Assembly (NCBI GenBank): GCA_045591925.1
Contig: JAZNTW010000042.1
Coordinates: 1-27,787 of the forward strand
Direction of reading: 5' to 3'
Origin: Firm-04 sp045591925
GTDB taxonomy: Bacteria > Bacillota > Clostridia > Oscillospirales > Ruminococcaceae
Length of the DNA stretch: 27,787 nucleotides
Shown in pieces: positions 22,067 to 27,787 of the stretch. How positions within the stretch are numbered: the first letter of the stretch is position 1; each line of letters opens with the position of its first letter. Both the position numbers and the translations under genes were made by a program. Below the pieces are notes generated by a model, which was not told the DNA's origin, made no database searches, and was given only the letters and a program-made list of their open reading frames with translations.

Positions 22067-23266
22067 ATGTTAATTCTCGTCGTAAACGCCGGAAGCTCCT
22101 CGCTGAAGTATCAGCTCCTCAATATGGAGAACGAAAGCGTACTAGCCAAGGGTAACTGCGACCGCATCGGTATTGACGGTCATATTTCCCACAAGACTGC
22201 TGATGGCAGAGCCGTGGATATGGACTACACATTCCCGACACATACCGAAGCATTTGAAAAGCTCGTTGAGGTTCTCACCACCGGCGACGCTGCTGTGATC
22301 AAGTCCATGGATGAGATCTCCGCAGTCGGTCACCGTATCGTTCAGGGTGCAGAGGTCTTCGATAAGCCCTGCCTCGTCACACCGGAGATCATCGACAAGA
22401 TCGACGAGCTTCGTGAGCTTGCACCGGTTCATAACCACGCACACGCACTCGCACTCCGCGCCTGCACCGCTGTCATTCCGAGCACCACGCCGCAGGTTGT
22501 TGTATTCGATACCGCGTTCCACCAGACCATGCCGCCTAAGGCATATATGTTCGCTCTGCCCTACGAGGATTATGAGCAGTATCATGTCCGTAAGTACGGC
22601 TTCCACGGCACTTCTCACCGCTTTGTTTCCACTGCACTCGCAGAGGCAATGGGCAAGGATATCAAGGATCTGAAGATCGTTTCCTGCCACCTCGGCAATG
22701 GTTCCTCCATCACCGCAATCAAGGGCGGTAAGTGCATCGACACCTCCATGGGCTTCACACCGCTTGACGGTATCCTCATGGGCACACGCTGCGGTGCGAT
22801 CGACCCCTCCGCTGTTACCTATGTTGCTGAGAAGCATGGTTTCACACCGGACGAGATGAGCCAGTATATGAACAAAAAATCCGGATTCCTCGGTATCTCC
22901 GGCATTTCCTCCGATAACCGCGAAATCACGGCTGCTGCCCAAGAGGGCAATCCGCGTGCGCTCCTTGCACTTGATATGCTCTCCTATGAAATTCAGCGTT
23001 ACATTGGCTCCTACACCGCTGCAATGAACGGCGTTGACGCAGTTCTGTTTACCGGCGGTATCGGTGAGAACTCTTGGGAAGTCCGCGAACGTGTCTGCGC
23101 AAACATGGAGTATTTCGGCATCAAAATCGACAGCGAGCTGAACAAATCGACTCGCGGCACACTCCAGAAGCTCTCCACACCGGATTCCAAAACCGAGGTC
23201 TGGGTTGTTCCGACCAATGAAGAGCTGCTGATCGCAAGAGATACCCTCAATGTGATCTCCAAGTAA
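22067..23266 (+). CDS. ackA: Acetate kinase
   Basis: This enzyme makes ATP and acetate from acetyl phosphate, the main energy-yielding step of many fermenters. The 399-aa protein carries all landmarks: VVNAGSSSLKYQLL at the start, GHRIVQGAE, FDTAFHQTMPP, YGFHGTSHRFVS with the catalytic-region His, SCHLGNGSSITAI, and VLFTGGIGENSWEVRE. AAAGGAAG precedes the ATG at 22067. The gene is read alone; its usual partner pta is not in the window. Codon use is strongly biased to few codons, consistent with high expression. Its terminator lies beyond an inserted element. Confidence 0.98.
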   Translation: MLILVVNAGSSSLKYQLLNMENESVLAKGNCDRIGIDGHISHKTADGRAVDMDYTFPTHTEAFEKLVEVLTTGDAAVIKSMDEISAVGHRIVQGAEVFDKPCLVTPEIIDKIDELRELAPVHNHAHALALRACTAVIPSTTPQVVVFDTAFHQTMPPKAYMFALPYEDYEQYHVRKYGFHGTSHRFVSTALAEAMGKDIKDLKIVSCHLGNGSSITAIKGGKCIDTSMGFTPLDGILMGTRCGAIDPSAVTYVAEKHGFTPDEMSQYMNKKSGFLGISGISSDNREITAAAQEGNPRALLALDMLSYEIQRYIGSYTAAMNGVDAVLFTGGIGENSWEVRERVCANMEYFGIKIDSELNKSTRGTLQKLSTPDSKTEVWVVPTNEELLIARDTLNVISK

Positions 23267-23282
23267 TCCGAAATCCATATAA

Positions 23283-23460
23283 GGCAATACCGCACAGAGT
23301 TGGTGGTGCAGATACGCAGTCAGATTTTTCGTCAGATTGTATAGAAATGACGCCGCTGGACTGACGCCCAGCAAGGAATTTCTGTGCAAAATAGCGGAAA
23401 ATATGCAAGTACAAGTAGATGTGCCGCCAAGCCGTAAGGCGGACTTTGCGCGGTGTTGCC
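23283..23460. mobile_element. MITE-like element, 178 bp
   Basis: The ends form a 17-base imperfect terminal inverted repeat: GGCAATACCGCACAGAG against GGCAACACCGCGCAAAG (14 of 17 match). ATAA flanks both ends (23279-23282 and 23461-23464), which fits a 4-bp target duplication. Internal hairpins are CCGCC/GGCGG and GCTGG/CCAGC. There is no transposase. It lies 16 bases after the ackA stop and before the ackA terminator. It is best explained as a non-autonomous transposon moved by an enzyme encoded elsewhere. Confidence 0.7.
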
Positions 23461-23488
23461 ATAAAAATAATATATATATTATAGCACG

Positions 23489-23524
23489 CAGCAAGCCGAA
23501 AAGGCAAGGTTTTTCGGCTTGCTG
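23489..23524 (+). terminator. ackA terminator
   Basis: A perfect 14-bp stem (23489-23502 with 23511-23524) is followed by TTTTGC. It is the first strong terminator after ackA and stands beyond the MITE-like element. Confidence 0.85.
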
Positions 23525-23604
23525 TTTTGCACAAAAATCTATGTTGATATTTGTGTGCCAATCAAATGTGAACGAACAATCATCAATGAAAGGGGCGATT
23601 TTAC

Positions 23605-24192
23605 GTGGGAAAACTATTTGATCATGTGAGAGAATTCTTCTTTCCACCAGAAGAATTATCGGACGATAACTTCAAATTACCGCTGGATGACAGCAGTAAG
23701 CTGATCCGTCCGATGGGAACAACAAAGTCGGTTCCGCACAGCTTCAAAACACGGGGCATCAAAAAACAACCCGCGATTGATCTGCATGAGGTGCTGCCGC
23801 TGGATGACGAATCCCTTGCGCTGCTCGCAATCGCAAATGCGGCACGTGCAAAGGCATACGCCAATTACTCCGGCTTTCAGGTCGGGGCGGCGCTGGTCGG
23901 AAAGTCCGGTCAGGTATATATCGGCGTCAACATTGAAAATGCGTCCTATCCGGCAGGCATCTGCGCCGAACGCGCTGCAATTTGTGCAGCAGTTTCCGCC
24001 GGTGAAACCGAGTTTACCGCAATCGCAATCGCAGGCGGTGACGAGGATGATATCGAAGGCAAAACGCCCTGCTGTCCCTGCGGCATCTGCCGACAGGTGC
24101 TCAGTGAATTCTGTTCGCCGGAATTTCCGGTGATACTTGCAGACGGCGTTTATCTGCTCGGTGGTCTGCTTCCGCACGCATTTTCTCTTTGA
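23605..24192 (+). CDS. cdd: Cytidine deaminase with N-terminal extension
   Basis: The enzyme converts cytidine or deoxycytidine to uridine forms in pyrimidine salvage. The 195-aa protein has its catalytic core at about residues 70-195: ANAARAKAYANYSGFQVGAAL, VNIENASYPAGICAERAA (C120, catalytic E122) and PCCPCGICRQVLSEF (C159, C162), giving three Cys zinc ligands as in tetrameric enzymes. About 65 extra residues precede it, acidic and Pro-rich, with no motif I know. The start is GTG at 23605 with AAAGGGG upstream; an internal ATG at 23713 lacks a good site. It overlaps no gene but is followed after 35 bases by the lipoprotein gene. Confidence 0.92.
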   Translation: MGKLFDHVREFFFPPEELSDDNFKLPLDDSSKLIRPMGTTKSVPHSFKTRGIKKQPAIDLHEVLPLDDESLALLAIANAARAKAYANYSGFQVGAALVGKSGQVYIGVNIENASYPAGICAERAAICAAVSAGETEFTAIAIAGGDEDDIEGKTPCCPCGICRQVLSEFCSPEFPVILADGVYLLGGLLPHAFSL

Positions 24193-24227
24193 ACGATACT
24201 ATGATGAGAAACAGAAAGGCAAATCTC

Positions 24228-25883
24228 ATGCACAGAACGCTTGCATTGCTGCTTGCGCTGCTGCTTGCGCTTTCGTTCTGCTGCGGCTGCGGCGATGACG
24301 AAAACGTCATAAAGGGCGCAGGCCATTCATTTTCCTATACGCTCGTCGGCAATCCGGATACGCTCGATCCGCAGCTTGCCGAAAACGATTCCGCTATGAC
24401 GGTTCTGCCAAATCTGTTTGAGGGCTTGCTCGTACTCGACGCCGATGGCGCACTGCAAAACGGCGTTGCGGAATCCTATCAGATTTCCGAGGACCAAAAG
24501 CGTTATGTCTTTCAGCTCCGAAAGGATTCCTACTGGTATCAGGCGTTCGGTGATCAGCCGGACGAGGAAAAGGCATTCGGCAAAGCGGCTGCTGTACCGG
24601 TTACAGCACACGACTTTGCATTTGCATTCCGTCGGCTGTTTGATTTCAATTATGACGCGCCGAATGCAGTTGCATTTTCCTGCCTTGCCAATGCCCGAAA
24701 GATACTCGATCACAGTCTGTCGCCCTCACAGATCGGCGTAAAAGCACTCTCGGATTATGAGCTCGAATTCACGCTCGATTATCCGAACAGCGGCTTTCTT
24801 CTGCTGCTGACGTCCTGTGCGGCATACCCCTGCAATCAGGCGTATTTTGAGAGTACAAAGGGCAGATACGGGCTAGATGAGGAATCCATCATCGGAAACG
24901 GCAGCTTTTCCATGAATCGCTGGCTGTATGACGAATACGGAAAGTATAATACGATTCAGCTTACGAGAAATCTGCTGAATCATCAGGTGGAGCGCGTGCT
25001 TCCGACCGATTTAAACTTTTTCATCGAAAAAACGGACGCGGACGCAGCAAAAATCTTCACCAGCGGCACGACAGATTGCTATGTCAGCACGCAAAATTCG
25101 CTGATCAACAGTGCAAATTATCATGCAGAAAGCGCGTACAGCCTGACGCTCGGACTGATTGCAAATCCTGATACGCATTTTGCGCATGAAAATGTACTCG
25201 GCGCAATGGCAATGACGCTTGACCGAAGCATTTTTCCGGATTGCGAACCGGATATTCAGCCCGCATCCGGCATTCTGCCGCCGGCGGTACGGCTTTTGAA
25301 CAAAAGCTGCCGTGAATTGATTGCGGACAGCGCCTATCAGGTCTACGATCCCCCGAAAGCGGATCAGCTCTATCATAAAGCGCTCCGCAAGCTGCGTATT
25401 CCGGAACTGGAGGAAGGCAAAATCCTCGTCTGTGCCGGCATGATGGATTATACGATTCTGCATGAGGTCATTCAGAACTGGGGCGCAGAGCTGGATTTGC
25501 ATTTCAGCATCGAGGAAGTGCCGGAGCATGAATATCAGGCGCGAATCGCTTCCGGGGACTATGTGCTTGCGCTCTATGCGGTCACGGGCGCGTATCATGA
25601 CGCAACCGCCGTATTGGAACGCTTCCTTTCGGACGATAATCTGCGATGCAGCGAGCGTGCTGCGGTGCGGCGGCTTCTGGAACGCGTTGCGTCTGCGCCG
25701 GAATTAAAAGACTGCGTGGAGTTGTATCGGCAGGCAGAATCGCTGCTGCTCTCCGACTACTGCTTTATTCCACTGTTCTACAAGCAGCGTTACCTGATTT
25801 GTAAGGACGGCGTTTCGGATGTCGTATTCAATCCGTTCAGCGGACAGGTCACGTTTTCACAGGCAAAATATTACAAGTCGTAA
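24228..25883 (+). CDS. Extracellular solute-binding lipoprotein, family 5 (OppA-like)
   Basis: Such proteins capture oligopeptides or similar ligands for ABC import. The 551-aa product starts MHRTLALLLALLLALSFCCGCG, a lipoprotein signal with several cysteines, any of which could be the lipidated one. Family 5 features follow: YTLVGNPDTLDPQLAEN, LPNLFEGLLVLDADGALQNGVAESY, VTAHDFAFAFRRLFD and IGNGSFSMNRW. The longer frame begins at TTG 24189; AAAGG stands before the ATG at 24228. No permease or ATPase genes are adjacent, so it is an orphan, perhaps served by a system elsewhere. It lies between cdd and exonuclease III in one probable operon. Confidence 0.92.
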   Translation: MHRTLALLLALLLALSFCCGCGDDENVIKGAGHSFSYTLVGNPDTLDPQLAENDSAMTVLPNLFEGLLVLDADGALQNGVAESYQISEDQKRYVFQLRKDSYWYQAFGDQPDEEKAFGKAAAVPVTAHDFAFAFRRLFDFNYDAPNAVAFSCLANARKILDHSLSPSQIGVKALSDYELEFTLDYPNSGFLLLLTSCAAYPCNQAYFESTKGRYGLDEESIIGNGSFSMNRWLYDEYGKYNTIQLTRNLLNHQVERVLPTDLNFFIEKTDADAAKIFTSGTTDCYVSTQNSLINSANYHAESAYSLTLGLIANPDTHFAHENVLGAMAMTLDRSIFPDCEPDIQPASGILPPAVRLLNKSCRELIADSAYQVYDPPKADQLYHKALRKLRIPELEEGKILVCAGMMDYTILHEVIQNWGAELDLHFSIEEVPEHEYQARIASGDYVLALYAVTGAYHDATAVLERFLSDDNLRCSERAAVRRLLERVASAPELKDCVELYRQAESLLLSDYCFIPLFYKQRYLICKDGVSDVVFNPFSGQVTFSQAKYYKS

Positions 25884-25914
25884 TATCATAAGCATAAAAA
25901 ATAAGAGGTAACAA

Positions 25915-26679
25915 ATGCGTGCGATAACTTGGAACGTCAACGGGCTGAGAGCCTGTGAGAAAAAAGGATTTGCGGATTTTTTCGCTGCAATGGACGCTGA
26001 TTTCTTCTGCATTCAGGAAACGAAAATGCAGGAAAATCAGCTCGATATGCTGACATGGAAGCCGGAGGGCTACTATTCATTCTGGAACAGCGCGATCAAA
26101 AAGGGATATTCCGGTACGGCTGTCTTTGCAAAGCAGGAGCCGATTTCCGTCACAAAAGAAATGCTGACGGGCGGTGTCTCCGATGAGGGCAGAGTGTTGA
26201 CGCTCGAATATCCGGCGTTTTATCTGGTCAACGCCTATGTGCCGAATGTCCGGCGTGATTTGTCGCGGATTCCGCTTCGGATGGAGTGGGAGGACGCGTT
26301 GCGCGCGCATTTGCAGGCTCTCGACCAGAAAAGGCCCGTCCTCTACTGCGGTGATCTGAATGTCGCGCATCAGCCGATTGACCTGAAAAATGCCAAATCC
26401 AATGACGGAAACGCCGGCTACACGGCAGAGGAACGCGGAAAAATGACCGAGCTGCTCGGCGCAGGTTTTTCCGACGCATTCCGTGTCCTGTATCCCGACC
26501 GCACCGATGCCTATACATGGTGGTCTTATATGGGCAGAGCGCGAGAGAAGAATGTCGGATGGCGCATTGACTACTGGCTGATCTCGGAACGCCTGAACGA
26601 TCGTCTGAACGATGTGGTGATTCATAAGGATACGCTCGGCAGCGACCACTGCCCGCTGGAATTACAGATTGAACTATAA
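25915..26679 (+). CDS. xth: Exodeoxyribonuclease III / AP endonuclease
   Basis: This Mg-dependent enzyme cuts DNA at abasic sites and removes 3' blocks in base excision repair. The 254-aa protein has the complete set of motifs: WNVNGLRA, CIQETKM with the metal-binding Glu, NAYVPN, YCGDLNVAH with catalytic Asp and Asn, DAYTWWSY, WRIDYWLIS and GSDHCPL with the catalytic His. AAGAGGT precedes the ATG at 25915. It ends the probable cdd-lipoprotein-xth operon at a strong hairpin. Confidence 0.97.
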   Translation: MRAITWNVNGLRACEKKGFADFFAAMDADFFCIQETKMQENQLDMLTWKPEGYYSFWNSAIKKGYSGTAVFAKQEPISVTKEMLTGGVSDEGRVLTLEYPAFYLVNAYVPNVRRDLSRIPLRMEWEDALRAHLQALDQKRPVLYCGDLNVAHQPIDLKNAKSNDGNAGYTAEERGKMTELLGAGFSDAFRVLYPDRTDAYTWWSYMGRAREKNVGWRIDYWLISERLNDRLNDVVIHKDTLGSDHCPLELQIEL

Positions 26680-26683
26680 AAAC

Positions 26684-26714
26684 AGCCGCTCCGATGTATC
26701 AGATCGGGGCGGCT
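26684..26714. terminator. Bidirectional terminator between convergent genes
   Basis: A 12-bp stem with one G-T pair (26684-26695 with 26703-26714) separates the xth stop from the metalloprotease stop. The T run is better on the minus strand (GTTTTTATAG). Confidence 0.8.
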
Positions 26715-26720
26715 TGTGTA

Positions 26721-27497
26721 TTATTTGAACAGCGAGTAAATGAAGAAGATATTCTTGCTCGGAATCGACGAATTCATATTCGGATCGCTCTCGAAGGTCT
26801 GATGCACGGGTGGAAATTTCAGCCCCCAGGAATTGAAGTTTTCGACGGCTTCATTGATAACGGCAGTGCTTTCCGCTTCACTGGTCATCTCATGCTTGAG
26901 CACTGTCTTTTCAGGAATCGTGAAGTCCTCGAAGCCCATCTCATGCAGCACCTCCTCAAGGGATTTGCTGTGTTCGATCGCGTGCTTGACCGAGCTGAAC
27001 TGGAACCAGCCGTAATCCTCGAAATTGAAGAAATCGTTGTCAAATCTTCTGCCGTTGGAATGCGCGCGGGCGTTTTCGAGATAATCGACACCGTTTTTAG
27101 CGTTGTCACTGATATTGACAACGGCATAGTTCACGATCTCGTGCAGCTCCTCCATTTTCTCAGGTTCGCCATAATGGTTCCAGTAAGCGACGGCAAAATC
27201 ATTGACGAGCTGTTCCTCGTCCACGACATCGAGATTCACGCCGTGGTTATAGTGGAGCAGCCCATGCGCCAGCTCATGCACCACATTGTAATACTGGAAA
27301 TACAGACGGAAATGCTCCTCTGTTTTTTCCGTGCCCATCGCAGCCTGTACATTCTGCGTATTTTTCTCATCCCATTCCTGCCATCTTGCGGTACTGACCT
27401 TAAACATTTTCGGAGAAACGAGGATTCCGACGATGAAGATCAGTGCAATGATCGTTACGATCACATCGAATTTGGATTTGAACAATTTGTTTGCCAT
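26721..27497 (-). CDS. Membrane-anchored putative zinc metallopeptidase
   Basis: The 258-aa protein has one membrane segment (about residues 11-29), so the rest probably faces outside. Residues 72-82 read VVHELAHGLLH, an HExxH zinc motif (H74, E75, H78). Residues 93-103 read DEEQLVNDFAV, resembling the E..(A)N.FA third-ligand helix of ImmA/IrrE-type gluzincins, with E95 as the likely third ligand. The C-terminal half is acidic, helical, and contains no further domain I know. AAAGGAG precedes the ATG at 27497. No repressor or partner gene is adjacent, so a role in stress or phage regulation like ImmA is not supported here. Confidence 0.75.
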   Translation of the reverse strand: MANKLFKSKFDVIVTIIALIFIVGILVSPKMFKVSTARWQEWDEKNTQNVQAAMGTEKTEEHFRLYFQYYNVVHELAHGLLHYNHGVNLDVVDEEQLVNDFAVAYWNHYGEPEKMEELHEIVNYAVVNISDNAKNGVDYLENARAHSNGRRFDNDFFNFEDYGWFQFSSVKHAIEHSKSLEEVLHEMGFEDFTIPEKTVLKHEMTSEAESTAVINEAVENFNSWGLKFPPVHQTFESDPNMNSSIPSKNIFFIYSLFK

Positions 27498-27534
27498 TTT
27501 TTTGCTCCTTTACATTTTGTATTTTTGCATTTTT

Positions 27535-27564
27535 ATTATAGCACGTGAAAGGATGGATTGTCAA
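27535..27564 (-). promoter_or_regulatory. Sigma-A promoter of the metallopeptidase gene
   Basis: On the minus strand TTGACA (27559-27564) and TATAAT (27535-27540) are both perfect, with an 18-base spacer. Confidence 0.85.
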
Positions 27565-27617
27565 GTCAGGTGTAACAGAATGAACCATCAGGCAGCTTCT
27601 TATTTTTCGACAGCTGT

Positions 27618-27767
27618 GTGTAGAGTTGTCAATGATATGTTACACACAACCTCAAAAAAATAGATGTAAAAGTAGAATAAACGAAATGAGCCAAATGTGA
27701 GGAGCGGGGCGACGAGGATTTGGCTCATTTCGGCGGCTCACCACATCACCGCCAGATAATCTGCCAG
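27618..27767 (-). repeat. Right copy of 150-bp terminal inverted repeat
   Basis: This is the inverted partner of 1-150, with 145 of 150 bases the same. Its internal hairpin stem (27682-27696 with 27718-27732) is perfect here, whereas the left copy has one G-T pair. At the inner border TGTGTGTA and TACACACA form an 8-bp inverted pair around an 18-base centre, spanning about 27614-27649. The outer 20 bases (27768-27787) show no match in the window because the left copy starts at the edge. Confidence 0.9.
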
Positions 27768-27787
27768 AACTGCATTAGGACTGCGAT

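Noticed and set aside
22142..23647. 501-codon minus-strand frame opposite ackA
   Set aside because: It is long only because ackA has highly biased codons. It crosses the MITE-like element and terminator and has no start signal.
1..27787. The whole window as a composite transposon bounded by the inverted repeats
   Set aside because: The content is mostly core housekeeping genes (ligA, hisS, metK, ackA, rnpB) in many operons. No transposase is inside. Multicopy repeats at the edges are a simpler explanation.
1..27787. tRNA or rRNA genes
   Set aside because: I scanned for the T-loop GTTCGA pattern with matching acceptor ends and for rRNA landmarks and found no supported case.

Overview
The window looks like chromosomal DNA of a spore-forming Clostridia-class Firmicute, most likely of the Ruminococcaceae/Oscillospiraceae kind. 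The reasons are sporulation genes (sigG, yabP, yabQ), strong Shine-Dalgarno sites, sigma-A promoters with 17-base spacers, a SAM-I riboswitch before metK, a type A RNase P RNA and roughly balanced GC content. No phage, CRISPR array, defence island, tRNA or rRNA is visible. Most genes are housekeeping genes; the accessory signal lies in repeats, one decayed gene and several unassigned small proteins.

Layout: 1-1627 holds metK with promoter, SAM-I riboswitch and terminators. 1628-2205 is a gene-free stretch of multi-hairpin repeats. 2188-7246 (minus) is a run reading minD-like, an mgsA-like gene with changed active-site residues, a Cys-rich small reading frame, hisS, and a class B penicillin-binding protein. 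7411-8562 (minus) holds rnpB and a membrane-anchored protein. 8605-8890 is a second multi-hairpin repeat. 8905-10264 (plus) carries hisI-hisE and a GNAT acetyltransferase. 10571-12909 (plus) carries ligA and an ArsC/Spx-like gene, facing an 80-aa exported protein. 13154-14424 is a decayed patch: palindromes, a duplicated terminator-like repeat and an alpha/beta hydrolase pseudogene. 14409-15121 encodes a DUF998-like membrane protein.

15145-17606 (minus) is the conserved cluster yabP-yabQ-divIC-S1 protein-ylmH, divergent from sigG (17696-18472). 18475-21843 (minus) has a two-repeat beta protein, yigZ, a zinc-ribbon membrane protein and tmcAL. 21967-26714 (plus) has ackA (with a MITE-like insertion before its terminator), an N-terminally extended cytidine deaminase, an orphan peptide-binding lipoprotein and exonuclease III. 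26721-27564 (minus) is a membrane-anchored HExxH protein.

The outer ends are two inverted copies of one 150-bp sequence (145/150 identical), which suggests that the window is bounded by a multicopy element. I do not see a complete novel multi-gene system. The best leads are the boundary repeat, the conserved-stem hairpin repeats that reach the penicillin-binding protein stop codon, the MgsA-like protein lacking three conserved catalytic residues, the MITE between ackA and its terminator, and the unassigned small proteins.
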